NCBI RefSeq assembly: GCF_001879715.1
Contig: NZ_MNBW01000001.1
Location: 242,017-306,016 of the forward strand
DNA length: 64,000 nt
Origin: Nioella nitratireducens
GTDB lineage: Bacteria; Pseudomonadota; Alphaproteobacteria; Rhodobacterales; Rhodobacteraceae
Direction of reading: 5' to 3'
Every line of letters begins with the position of its first letter. The first letter of the stretch is position 1. The notes under the pieces were generated by a model. That model worked only from the letters and a program-made list of their open reading frames with translations, did not search any database and was not told where the DNA came from. Made by a program: the position numbers and the translations under genes. Positions 1-8,147 of this stretch are shown here, piece after piece.

Positions 1-1
1 C

Positions 2-310
2 TCGGTGCAGATCATCGCCATCGACCAGATCGCTGACGAAGACCGCAACAACCCGACCATCGCCCGCACCATCACGGTCGAGGCTCCGCCAGACCAGGTC
101 GCGGCCTTGGCCCAGGCCCAGGCCACCGGCAACCTGACCCTCGCGCTTGTCGGCGTGCGCGATCAGACCCTCTCGGCCAACGTCGAAGTCGATCAGGACA
201 GCCTGCTTGGCGTCGTCGCCGAAGCCGCCCCGCAAGGCCCCCGCATCTGCACCGTGCGCAACCGGCGCGGCGCCGAAGTGGTGGTTACACAGGTGCCATG
301 CACCAACTGA
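2..310 (+). CDS. cpaB: Flp pilus assembly protein CpaB, C-terminal part (5' end outside window)
   Basis: The frame is open from the window edge to the stop at 308-310, giving about 102 residues of the C-terminal part of a CpaB/RcpC protein. CpaB is a periplasmic component of the Tad/Flp pilus machine that works with the outer-membrane secretin. The visible part has an IARTITVEAPPDQVAALAQAQ stretch typical of the family's C-terminal RcpC domain and ends in a short Cys-containing tail (ICTVRNRRGAEVV then VPCTN). The assignment is strengthened by the following cpaC, cpaE, cpaF, tadB and tadC genes in the usual tad order. Its N-terminal membrane anchor and SAF domain lie outside the window. Confidence 0.85.
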   Translation, partial: SVQIIAIDQIADEDRNNPTIARTITVEAPPDQVAALAQAQATGNLTLALVGVRDQTLSANVEVDQDSLLGVVAEAAPQGPRICTVRNRRGAEVVVTQVPCTN

Positions 311-330
311 TCGGGATTTTCCCTGCGATT

Positions 331-362
331 GGCCCCCTTCATCTAGGGGGCCTTTCGTCGTT
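331..362 (+). terminator. Hairpin terminator or attenuator between cpaB and cpaC
   Basis: A perfect 7-bp stem (GGCCCCC at 331-337, GGGGGCC at 346-352) with an 8-base loop is followed by TTTCGTCGTTT. It sits 20 bases after the cpaB stop and about 165 bases before cpaC. The T-run is interrupted, so partial termination is more likely than a complete stop. Confidence 0.6.
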
Positions 363-492
363 TGACCCCACCCCTGCCCCACCGTGCCCTGTTCACCACA
401 TGAACACAGGCCCCCAAGCGCCTGATTCTTGCGCCAGAAACCAATTTGGGGCATTGTGCAGGCAAAAGAGCCGCAAGAGCTCCCCAAAAATC

Positions 493-514
493 GTGATCAG
501 AGAGGCAGGATCAC
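493..514 (+). promoter_or_regulatory. Small inverted repeat enclosing the cpaC ribosome binding site
   Basis: GTGATC (493-498) and GATCAC (509-514) can pair, leaving a 10-base loop that holds most of the AGAGGCAGG Shine-Dalgarno segment directly before the ATG at 516. The stem is only 6 bp, so an RNA switch is speculative. Confidence 0.25.
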
Positions 515-515
515 A

Positions 516-1931
516 ATGAGCATTTGGCGTCACCTAGGCGTAGCCCTGTTGGGCATAACGCTGGCTTTCGTGGCCGCTCCGACCGCGCGGGCGCAATCCC
601 TTCGTGTGCTGGAGGGCAATACCTCGGCGACCCTCAGGGTGCCGATGAACCGGGCCGTCGTGGTGGAAAGCGAGGCACTCTTTGCCGAACTCTCCGTCGC
701 CAACCCGCAGATCGCAGATATCGCGACCCTCTCGGAAAATACCATCTACGTTCTGGGCCGGGCGCCGGGGCGCACCACGATGACGCTGCTCAGCGCCGAG
801 GGCACGCTGATCGCCAATGTCGAGGTGCAGGTTGTTCCTGACCTCGCCGAGTTCCGCGAGCGGTTGCAGGAAATCCTGCCCAACGAACCGGTCGAGGTGC
901 GCAGCGCCAATGACGGGATCGTTCTGTCGGGCACCGTATCTTCTGGGCAGGTGGTGGATCGGGCGTTGGAACTGGCCGCGCGCTACGCCCCCGGACGGGT
1001 TTCCAACATGATGATGGTCGGCGGATCGCAGCAGGTGATGCTGCGTGTCCGCTTTGCCGAGATGTCGCGCAGCGTGCGCCGGGAGCTGGGTGCCTCGCTC
1101 GGTCTCACCGGCACGGCCTTTGGTGGCGATGGCGGTGCCTTCCTCGGCACCGGTGCGTCGAACGCGTCGGGGCCTGCGACCTTCGGACTCGGCTCGACCG
1201 CCGCGACCAACATGACCGGCCGCGAAGGCGCCCTTGGCATCAGCTTCGGCAACAATAGCCTGCAACTCTCGGTTCTGCTGGAGGCGCTGGAAAGCAACGG
1301 TGTCGTCCGCACCTTGGCCGAGCCGAACCTCAGCGCCCTGTCGGGCCAGACCGCGACATTCAACGCTGGCGGAGAATTTGCCGTTCCCGTTCAAACGGAT
1401 ACCGGCGTGTCGGTCGAATTTCGGCCCTATGGCGTAAACCTTTCTTTTACTCCGACTGTTGTCGATGACGAAGTGATCAACCTCAACCTTTCCGCCGAGG
1501 TTTCGGCCATCGACGCGGATCTGATCAATACACAAACCGGCGTGCCGGGCCTGCGCACCCGCACCGCCTCGACAACCGTTGAAATGCGGGACGGTGAAAG
1601 CTTTGCCATCGCAGGGCTGCTTCAGGACGATTTCCGCGATGCCATCGGCCAAGTACCGTGGCTTGGCGACATTCCCGTTCTCGGGGCGCTGTTCCGGTCC
1701 GCAAATTACCAGCGGGAGCAATCGGAACTGGTGATCATCGTCAGCGCGCATCTGGTGTCGCCCACACGGGGTGAAGCACTGGCCCTGCCGACGGACAGGA
1801 TTCGCATCCCCTCCGAATCGCAGTTGTTCCTCTATGGCCAGACCGCCGGTCGGGCCCCCGCCGATGGCACCCCCGCCGGGGATGTCGCGCAGCAAGATTT
1901 CAGTGGCTCCTACGGCTACGTGATGGAGTAA
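516..1931 (+). CDS. cpaC: Flp/Tad pilus outer-membrane secretin CpaC (RcpA)
   Basis: This 471-residue protein forms the outer-membrane channel through which the Flp pilus passes. The frame is open from 429, but I chose ATG 516: it follows AGAGGCAGGA and begins a clear Sec signal peptide (hydrophobic core, cleavage after ARA at about residue 26). Next come a pilus/secretin N-terminal region (about 27-105, 'NPQIADIATLSENTIYVLGR'), a BON-like domain (about 110-180, 'GIVLSGTV') and a secretin core (about 200-410) with 'LRTLAEPNLSALSGQTATF' and 'VPWLGDIPVLGALFRS', both characteristic of type II/III secretins. The tail after about 420 is short and polar. It follows cpaB and is 4 bases from the lipoprotein gene, so it is co-transcribed with the tad operon. 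Confidence 0.95.
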   Translation: MSIWRHLGVALLGITLAFVAAPTARAQSLRVLEGNTSATLRVPMNRAVVVESEALFAELSVANPQIADIATLSENTIYVLGRAPGRTTMTLLSAEGTLIANVEVQVVPDLAEFRERLQEILPNEPVEVRSANDGIVLSGTVSSGQVVDRALELAARYAPGRVSNMMMVGGSQQVMLRVRFAEMSRSVRRELGASLGLTGTAFGGDGGAFLGTGASNASGPATFGLGSTAATNMTGREGALGISFGNNSLQLSVLLEALESNGVVRTLAEPNLSALSGQTATFNAGGEFAVPVQTDTGVSVEFRPYGVNLSFTPTVVDDEVINLNLSAEVSAIDADLINTQTGVPGLRTRTASTTVEMRDGESFAIAGLLQDDFRDAIGQVPWLGDIPVLGALFRSANYQREQSELVIIVSAHLVSPTRGEALALPTDRIRIPSESQLFLYGQTAGRAPADGTPAGDVAQQDFSGSYGYVME

Positions 1932-1935
1932 GGAC

Positions 1936-2553
1936 ATGGGTTTTCGGCTGACTGCACTTCTCTTGGCAAGCGTCGCGGCCCTGTCGCTGACGGGCTGTGA
2001 CCGCATCCGCAATGTCGGCGAGGCAGGCCGCTTCCTCGACGAGGGCGGTTTTGGCGACCCGACGATGAACAACGTTCTGGTGATGACCGGCCAGCGGTCC
2101 TACGTCGAAGAGCTGTCGACGCGGTTCGCACAAGAGGTGCCCACCACCATCAATTTCGCCTTCGACTCGGCCACTCTGACGCAAGACGCGCGCGCCGTTC
2201 TGCGCCAGCAGGCCCGCTGGATCCTGCAATTCCCCGAGGTGCGGTTCAGCGTCTATGGCCACACCGACCTGGTTGGCAGCGATGCCTACAACTATAATCT
2301 TGGCCTGCGCCGCGCCCGCACGGCGGTGAATTACCTTGTCAGTCAAGGGATCGAGCGCAGCCGACTTGAGGCGCTTGTCAGCCTTGGCGAGACGCAACCG
2401 CTTGTCGCCACCCAAGACCGCGAACAGCGCAACCGCCGCACCGTAACCGAGGTCAGCGGCTTCGTTCAGAATCATCCGACCGTCCTTGACGGGCGCTATG
2501 CCGATATCGTCTATCGGGCCTATGGCGGGCCGCGCTCTTCGACCAATGGCTGA
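1936..2553 (+). CDS. OmpA-family lipoprotein of the tad locus (in the cpaD position)
   Basis: This is a 205-residue lipoprotein: a short signal sequence ends in the lipobox LTGC with Cys21, and the C-terminal half (about 65-180) is an OmpA/MotB peptidoglycan-binding domain ('INFAFDSATLTQDARAVL', 'VYGHTDLVGSDAYNYNLGLRRA', 'RNRRTV'). The conserved Asp and Arg that bind diaminopimelate are both present. It probably anchors the pilus secretin to the cell wall. In Caulobacter-type loci this position is taken by CpaD, whereas here an OmpA-domain protein stands between cpaC and cpaE. It starts 4 bases after the cpaC stop. Functional equivalence to CpaD is inference. Confidence 0.85.
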   Translation: MGFRLTALLLASVAALSLTGCDRIRNVGEAGRFLDEGGFGDPTMNNVLVMTGQRSYVEELSTRFAQEVPTTINFAFDSATLTQDARAVLRQQARWILQFPEVRFSVYGHTDLVGSDAYNYNLGLRRARTAVNYLVSQGIERSRLEALVSLGETQPLVATQDREQRNRRTVTEVSGFVQNHPTVLDGRYADIVYRAYGGPRSSTNG

Positions 2554-2597
2554 CCGCAGGTCGCCCCAACTTCCCACGAATACCCAATAGTTTCGGC

Positions 2598-2635
2598 TTT
2601 TTGGTCGTATTGTCGCCTAACTTGGCGACCAAAAA
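2598..2635. repeat. Nested inverted repeats in the leader of cpaE
   Basis: In the 205-base gap between the lipoprotein gene and cpaE, TTTTTGGTCG (2598-2607) and CGACCAAAAA (2626-2635) form a perfect 10-bp inverted repeat. A competing inner hairpin, GTCGCC with GGCGAC around TAACTT, uses part of the same bases, so the RNA could fold two ways. The + strand lacks a following U-run, which argues against a simple terminator. Confidence 0.5.
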
Positions 2636-2764
2636 CGATACTGGAGACAGAGACCCGAGGCCCAGTTCGAGCGGGCGGGTGCGCTGTCTTCCGGTAGCCG
2701 CATCCTGTTGGTGCCGATCTGACAACCGACCCGGGAACAATCCGGGCGATCCGGGGTAATGACG

Positions 2765-4102
2765 ATGAGTGGAGGCCTTGCGCTGAAATCGAATCCTGCA
2801 CCGATCGTGGCGTGCACCATCGCCCGCGATGTGCAGACGTTCGACCTGCTGATCGATGACATCGAGGCGGAACTGGGCGAAGCCTGGGGCGATCTGAACT
2901 TTCTCGAAGCTCAGGCCTTTCTTGCACAGCCCGAAGCGGATGACCTCGAATTCGTGGCGGTCGCGGTCGACGACGCCGACGAACCCGATGTCGAAATGAT
3001 CTGCCGAGTGATTGCCCAAGCCAAGGAAGCCGGGGTCAAGGTGATCCTTGTCGCCGAAGATGTCAGCCCGCCTATCCTGCATCGCCTGTTGACGGCCGGG
3101 GCCGACGATTTCGTGCCCTACCCCCTGCCCGACCGCGCCTTTCACAATTCGCTGGAACGTGTGCGCGGCGGCCAGACCATCGCCACACCGGAGCAAGCCG
3201 AAGCCCCCGCCGCCGCGCCACAGGCCGAAACGCCCCCCGCGCCGGAAGCGGCGGCCCCCGACGCCCCCGCCACGCCACAGGCGCCACCGCCAGAGGTCCA
3301 GTTGCAGCCCACGACAACCACGATGGGCGACCGGGTGATCTTTGCGGTGCAAAGCATGGCCGGCGGCAGCGGCGCCACGACCTTTGCCGTCAACCTGGCC
3401 TGGGAATTGGCCAATATAGACAAGAAGGCCCCGCCATCGGTCTGCCTGATCGACCTCGGGCTGCAATTCGGATCGGCCGCGACCTATCTGGACCTGCCGC
3501 GCCGCGAGGTGGTGTTCGAAATCCTGACCGAGGCGACCACAATGGACCTGCCCGCCTTCAAGCAGGCGGTTCAGCGCTATGGGGACAAGATGGGGGTCTT
3601 CACCGCCCCCGCCGATATCCTGCCGCTCGACATCGTGGGCCCCGACGAGATTGCCGCGCTGATCGCGCTGGCTCAGGAATGCGCCGATATCGTCGTGATC
3701 GACATGCCGTCTACCATCGTTCAATGGACCGAAACGGTGCTGAACGCGGCCGATGTCTATTTCGCGACCCTGGATCTGGACATGCGATCGGCCCAGAACA
3801 CGATGCGCTTCATCAAGGCGTTGCAAGCCGAAGACCTGCCGCTCGACAAGGTGCACTACGTTCTCAACCGTGCCCCGCGCGGGCTGGATATCGGCGGCAA
3901 GGCCCGCATCAAGCGGCTTGCCGAAAGCCTTGGCATCACGATCAGCACCCACCTGCCGGACGGGGCCAAACAGGTCACGCAAGCCTGCGATCACGGCGAA
4001 CCGCTGTCGGATTTCGCCCCGAAAAACCCGTTGCGCAAAGAAATCGCCAAGCAGGCCAAGGCCCTTTACGACGCCATGAAAGCCGAAGCCTCGGCAACCT
4101 GA
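2765..4102 (+). CDS. cpaE: Pilus assembly protein CpaE/TadZ, ParA/MinD-like
   Basis: CpaE/TadZ positions the Tad pilus machine at the cell pole. The N-terminal ~140 residues resemble an atypical receiver domain. A Pro/Ala-rich linker (about 145-185) leads to a MinD/ParA-type ATPase domain from about 190. The nucleotide loop reads GGSGATT (about 199-206), with Ala where canonical P-loops have Lys; this variant is usual for CpaE/TadZ. ATG 2765 has GGGG eight bases upstream and is preferred over the in-frame ATG at 2759, which is too close to it. The product is 445 residues. cpaF starts 9 bases after its stop, so the two are one transcription unit. Confidence 0.93.
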   Translation: MSGGLALKSNPAPIVACTIARDVQTFDLLIDDIEAELGEAWGDLNFLEAQAFLAQPEADDLEFVAVAVDDADEPDVEMICRVIAQAKEAGVKVILVAEDVSPPILHRLLTAGADDFVPYPLPDRAFHNSLERVRGGQTIATPEQAEAPAAAPQAETPPAPEAAAPDAPATPQAPPPEVQLQPTTTTMGDRVIFAVQSMAGGSGATTFAVNLAWELANIDKKAPPSVCLIDLGLQFGSAATYLDLPRREVVFEILTEATTMDLPAFKQAVQRYGDKMGVFTAPADILPLDIVGPDEIAALIALAQECADIVVIDMPSTIVQWTETVLNAADVYFATLDLDMRSAQNTMRFIKALQAEDLPLDKVHYVLNRAPRGLDIGGKARIKRLAESLGITISTHLPDGAKQVTQACDHGEPLSDFAPKNPLRKEIAKQAKALYDAMKAEASAT

Positions 4103-4111
4103 GGAACCGCA

Positions 4112-5578
4112 ATGTTTTCGCGCTACAAGAAACCGTCTTCCGCTCGCCCCGTGCATCCGGCCCTGACAACGGCGCCGGATCACAAGGCGCCTGCGCCCGA
4201 AGGGCCCGAGGTCCAACCCTCTGGCACTCAGACCAAGGTCGCGCGCCGTCCGAAAAAGCCCGCCCCCGTGGCAGCCGAGCCCGTGGCCGTGGACAAGGAA
4301 ACCAAGCGTCGGGCGCGTCTGGACGAAATCAAGACCGAGATGCATTCGCGGCTTCTGGACAACCTCAACCTGTCGGCGCTGGAAACCGCCAAGGAAAGCG
4401 AACTGCGCAGCGAGATCAACTCGATCGTCACCGACGAGCTGACCGAAATGGGCGTGGTCCTGAACCGCGAAGACCGCTCGACCCTGCAAACCGAACTGTT
4501 CGACGAGGTCACCGGCCTTGGCCCGCTAGAGCCGCTGCTGAAGGACGACACCGTCAACGACATCCTGATCAATGGGCCGTTCAACGTCTTTATCGAACGG
4601 AACGGCAAGCTGGAAAAATCCGACTGCCGTTTCAAGGACGAACGCCACTTGCTGCGGATCATCGACAAGATCGTGTCGGCCGTGGGCCGCCGCGTCGATG
4701 AATCCAACCCGTACGTTGACGCCCGTCTGAAAGACGGCTCGCGGTTCAACGCGATGGTGCCGCCCGTGGGGGTCGATGGCTCCTTGGTCTCGATTCGTAA
4801 GTTCAAGAAGGACAAGCTGGGTATCGACGATCTGGTCAAGTTCGGCGCCTTCACCGAAGAAATGGCCGCCTACCTTCAGGCCGCCGTAGCCTGCCGCCTG
4901 AACGTGGTCGTCTCGGGCGGGACGGGTTCGGGCAAGACCACCACGCTTAACGCGCTCAGCTCTTTCATCGACAATTCCGAACGCATCCTGACCATCGAGG
5001 ATACGGCGGAACTGCAATTGCAGCAGGAACATGTGGGCCGGATGGAAAGCCGTCCGCCCAACGTCGAGGGCAAAGGCGCGGTGACGCAACGCGACTGTCT
5101 GCGCAACGCCCTGCGGATGCGGCCCGACCGGATCATCGTCGGCGAAACGCGCGGCGAGGAAGTGATCGACATGTTGCAGGCCATGAACACCGGCCACGAC
5201 GGGTCGATGACCACGATCCACGCCAACAGCGCGCGCGACGGTGTCAGCCGCCTGGAAAACATGATTGCCATGGCGGGCATCGAAATGCCGTTGAAGGCCG
5301 TGCGCAGCCAGATTGCGTCGGCCGTGAACCTGATCGTGCAGGCCAGCCGCTTGCAGGACGGCTCTCGCCGCATGGTCTCCATCACTGAAGTGACCGGGAT
5401 GGAAGGCGATGTGATCTCGATGCAAGAGATTTTCCGCTACGAGCGCCTCGGCCTGCAACCCGATGGCAAGATCATTGGCCGCTTCACCGCCTGCGGTGTC
5501 CGCTCGTACTATTCCGAGCGGTTCCGCCAGTGGGGCTATGATCTGCCAGCCTCGATTTATGAACCCGTGGGGGATTGA
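4112..5578 (+). CDS. cpaF: Flp pilus assembly ATPase CpaF (TadA)
   Basis: This 488-residue GspE/PilB-family secretion ATPase powers Flp pilus extension. A basic, Pro-rich N-terminus (about 1-60) is followed by a helical domain and the ATPase core. Walker A is GGTGSGKTT at about 269-277; then come the Asp box ([11 protein letters not shown]), Walker B-like [15 protein letters not shown] and the His box ([13 protein letters not shown]). All motifs required for activity are intact and the length matches the TadA family. It works at the inner membrane with TadB and TadC, whose genes follow immediately (tadB starts 5 bases after the stop). Confidence 0.97.
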   Translation: MFSRYKKPSSARPVHPALTTAPDHKAPAPEGPEVQPSGTQTKVARRPKKPAPVAAEPVAVDKETKRRARLDEIKTEMHSRLLDNLNLSALETAKESELRSEINSIVTDELTEMGVVLNREDRSTLQTELFDEVTGLGPLEPLLKDDTVNDILINGPFNVFIERNGKLEKSDCRFKDERHLLRIIDKIVSAVGRRVDESNPYVDARLKDGSRFNAMVPPVGVDGSLVSIRKFKKDKLGIDDLVKFGAFTEEMAAYLQAAVACRLNVVVSGGTGSGKTTTLNALSSFIDNSERILTIEDTAELQLQQEHVGRMESRPPNVEGKGAVTQRDCLRNALRMRPDRIIVGETRGEEVIDMLQAMNTGHDGSMTTIHANSARDGVSRLENMIAMAGIEMPLKAVRSQIASAVNLIVQASRLQDGSRRMVSITEVTGMEGDVISMQEIFRYERLGLQPDGKIIGRFTACGVRSYYSERFRQWGYDLPASIYEPVGD

Positions 5579-5583
5579 CTGCC

Positions 5584-6552
5584 ATGCAACTGGGAACCGA
5601 ACCGCTTATTTACATTGGCATCTTCGTCGGCGTCTTGATGCTGGTCGAGGGCGTCTATCTTGTGGCCTTCGGCAAGTCGATCAGCCTCAACAGCCGGGTC
5701 AACCGGCGGCTGGAACTGCTCAATACCGGCCTGAACCGCGAAGACGTCCTGGCCAAGCTGCGCAAGGAACTGGATCAGCACAAGGGTTCTCGCTCGATCC
5801 CGCTTTACGCGCTGATCGCCGACAAGGCGCAAAAGGCCAACATCGCCTTTTCGCCGCAACAATTGATGCTGGTCATGCTGGGTCTGGGAATCGCGGCCTT
5901 TGTCGGCCTGTCCATCGCAACCACCGCCGCCCTGCCGATCCGCATTCTGGTATCGGTTGTGATGGGCGTGGGCGCCGTGATCTTCTGGGTGAATTCCAAG
6001 GCCAAGAAGCGCATCGCGATGATCGAGGAACAATTGCCCGACGCGGTGGAACTGATGGTTCGCAGTCTGCGCGTTGGCCACCCGTTCGTGTCCGCGATCA
6101 ACACCGTGGCCAAGGAAGTGGCCGACCCGCTCGGCTCGGAACTGGGCATCATCGCCGACGAGGCCGCCTATGGGCGCGACGTGTCCGAGGCGCTGCGTGC
6201 CATGGCAGAACGTCTGGACAATCAGGATTTGCGCTTCCTCGCCGTGGCCGTGGGCATCCAGCAGAAATCGGGCGGCAACCTGGCCGAAATCCTCGCTGGC
6301 CTGGCCAAGGTGATCCGCGCCCGGTTCAAACTGTTCCGCCGTGTCAAGGCGATCACCGCCGAGGCCAAATGGTCGGGAATGTTCCTGTCCTTCTTCCCGC
6401 TTCTGGCCCTGATCGCCATCAACGTGATGCAGCCCGATTACTACGACGATGTCATGCAATCGGCTGCCTTCATCCCGGCCTGTGCCGTGGTGGCCGTGAT
6501 GCTGGCAGCGAACTTCTTTTTCATGCGCATGATGGTCAACATCAAGGTTTAG
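5584..6552 (+). CDS. tadB: Flp pilus inner-membrane platform protein TadB
   Basis: This is a 322-residue type II secretion F-domain protein. Hydrophobic segments lie near the N-terminus (LIYIGIFVGVLMLVEGVYLV), in a pair at about 90-135 and in two more at the C-terminus. The T2SSF domain occupies about 155-285 ('EEQLPDAVELMVRSLRVGHPF', 'GGNLAEILAGLAKVIRAR'). The open frame extends to a TTG at 5575, but ATG 5584 lies clear of the cpaF stop and is the better start. TadB and TadC together form the membrane platform that couples the CpaF ATPase to pilin polymerisation. tadC follows after 10 bases. Confidence 0.95.
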   Translation: MQLGTEPLIYIGIFVGVLMLVEGVYLVAFGKSISLNSRVNRRLELLNTGLNREDVLAKLRKELDQHKGSRSIPLYALIADKAQKANIAFSPQQLMLVMLGLGIAAFVGLSIATTAALPIRILVSVVMGVGAVIFWVNSKAKKRIAMIEEQLPDAVELMVRSLRVGHPFVSAINTVAKEVADPLGSELGIIADEAAYGRDVSEALRAMAERLDNQDLRFLAVAVGIQQKSGGNLAEILAGLAKVIRARFKLFRRVKAITAEAKWSGMFLSFFPLLALIAINVMQPDYYDDVMQSAAFIPACAVVAVMLAANFFFMRMMVNIKV

Positions 6553-6562
6553 GGGCAAGCGA

Positions 6563-7537
6563 ATGCTGCAACAGTTCAACGACCTCATCGTTTACTATCT
6601 GGGTCCGTTCGGGCCCTACCTCTTCGCGGGCGCACTCGGGATCATCTCGGTGCTGCTGGCGCTGCCGACGATCCTGTTTCGCAAGGCTGACCCGCTGACC
6701 AGGCTCAAGGATCAGACCCGTCGCCAGGACGGTGACAGCGATCTGCCGACGGCCCTGCGCGTCGGTGGCAAGAACGAAAAGCTCGACAAGTTCGCTCAAT
6801 TCCTCGAACCGCAGGATCAGGAAGAGTTTTCCCAGATCCAGTTGACCCTGCTGCGCGCAGGGTATCGGTCGAAAGGCGCGGTTCAGACCTACCACTTCGC
6901 GCAATTCGCGCTTGGGCTGGGGCTGTTGATCCTTGGGGTGATCTACACGATCATCGCGAATGAACCGAGCACCCAGAAAAGCATTCTGACCGTCCTGATC
7001 CCCGGCGGCCTTGGATATTACCTTCCGCGATACTGGGTTAACAAGCGCGTGCAGAAACGCGAAGAGGCGATCGTTCAGGGCTTTCCGGATTCGCTCGACC
7101 TGATGCTGGTCTGCGTCGAGGCCGGTCAATCACTGGATCAGGCGATCATCCGCGTCGCCAAGGAAATCCGTGCCTCGTTCGAGGATCTGGCCGATGAATT
7201 CGAGATTGTCGCCTACGAGATGAAGGCCGGCAAGGACAAGGTCCGCGTGCTCAAGGATTTCGGCGAACGCTGCGGCGTGCAGGATGTGAACAGCTTCGTG
7301 ACCGTGCTGATCCAGTCGGCCACCTTCGGCACCTCGATCGCCGAGGCGCTGCGGGTCTATGCCGAAGAGATGCGCGATAAACGCGTGATGCGGGCCGAGG
7401 AAAAGGCCAACAAACTGCCCACCAAGCTGACTTTGGCAACAATGATGTTTTGTGTGCCCCCATTGTTGATTATCCTGATCGGACCATCGGTCTACGGCAT
7501 CTCGCAGACCCTCAGCAGCACGTCGGGAGGATTCTGA
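6563..7537 (+). CDS. tadC: Flp pilus inner-membrane platform protein TadC
   Basis: This 324-residue protein is the second T2SSF-domain platform component and the usual partner of TadB. An N-terminal membrane segment (about 12-36) precedes a cytoplasmic stretch, two further hydrophobic segments (about 110-155), the F domain (about 175-290; 'GFPDSLDLMLVCVEAGQSLDQAI', 'SFVTVLIQSATFGTSIAEALR') and a C-terminal membrane segment with 'PTKLTLATMMFCVPPLLIILI', which is diagnostic of TadC. It is followed 5 bases later by the first TPR lipoprotein gene, continuing the operon. Confidence 0.95.
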   Translation: MLQQFNDLIVYYLGPFGPYLFAGALGIISVLLALPTILFRKADPLTRLKDQTRRQDGDSDLPTALRVGGKNEKLDKFAQFLEPQDQEEFSQIQLTLLRAGYRSKGAVQTYHFAQFALGLGLLILGVIYTIIANEPSTQKSILTVLIPGGLGYYLPRYWVNKRVQKREEAIVQGFPDSLDLMLVCVEAGQSLDQAIIRVAKEIRASFEDLADEFEIVAYEMKAGKDKVRVLKDFGERCGVQDVNSFVTVLIQSATFGTSIAEALRVYAEEMRDKRVMRAEEKANKLPTKLTLATMMFCVPPLLIILIGPSVYGISQTLSSTSGGF

Positions 7538-7542
7538 CCGGA

Positions 7543-8115
7543 ATGAAGTGGGGCAACCTTGGTCTGACGATCCTGATGCTTGGCAGTCTGGCCGCGTGTG
7601 GCACCCCCGCGCGGCTTGATCCGTTGAACGAGGGCGTCGCCCCACCCGAAGACATCACCGTCCTGCGTGACGGCGTCGATCCGATGATCGTCGGCCACCG
7701 GTTGATGGAATCCGGCGAATACGAACTGGCCCTGCGCGCCTATCTTCGCGCGGCGGGCGAACAGGGCATGAACGCCGAAACCCTGTCGTCCCTCGGATCG
7801 GTCAACCTGCGGCTCGGGCGGCTGGGTCAGGCCGAAGACCTTCTGCGGCAAGCGACCGACGCCGACCCGGAATTCGTGCCAGCGTGGAACAACCTCGGCG
7901 TCGTGCTGATGGAGCAGGGCCAATACGGTGAAGCACGGCAGGTTTTCCGGCAGGCCTATGCGCTCGATAGTGGCGAAAGCGACTCGATCCGGGAAAACCT
8001 GCGCTTGGCTATCGCGCGAATGGAAAATCCCGGCTATAGTTCCCCTAATACAAACGAAAGTTTCGACTTGGAACGTTTGGGAGGGGGCAGATACCTCCTG
8101 CTGTATGCGCCATGA
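7543..8115 (+). CDS. tadD: TPR lipoprotein TadD of the Flp pilus locus
   Basis: This is a 190-residue lipoprotein with tetratricopeptide repeats. ATG 7543 follows GGAGG at 7526-7530 and opens a signal sequence ending in the lipobox LAAC (Cys19). TPR motifs cover about 50-155 ('LMESGEYELALRAYLRAAGEQ', 'NLRLGRLGQAEDLLRQATDAD', 'VLMEQGQYGEARQVFRQAYAL'). TadD-type proteins are outer-membrane assembly factors of the Tad machine, probably assisting secretin assembly. The stop overlaps the first in-frame ATG of the next gene (ATGA at 8112-8115). Confidence 0.88.
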   Translation: MKWGNLGLTILMLGSLAACGTPARLDPLNEGVAPPEDITVLRDGVDPMIVGHRLMESGEYELALRAYLRAAGEQGMNAETLSSLGSVNLRLGRLGQAEDLLRQATDADPEFVPAWNNLGVVLMEQGQYGEARQVFRQAYALDSGESDSIRENLRLAIARMENPGYSSPNTNESFDLERLGGGRYLLLYAP

Positions 8116-8147
8116 TCGAAAATAAATTGAGCAGTAAGAGGCCGCGC

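Noticed and set aside
2453..4489. A 678-residue open frame on the - strand
   Set aside because: It lies antisense to cpaE and the start of cpaF, which have clear motifs; its own translation is low-complexity.
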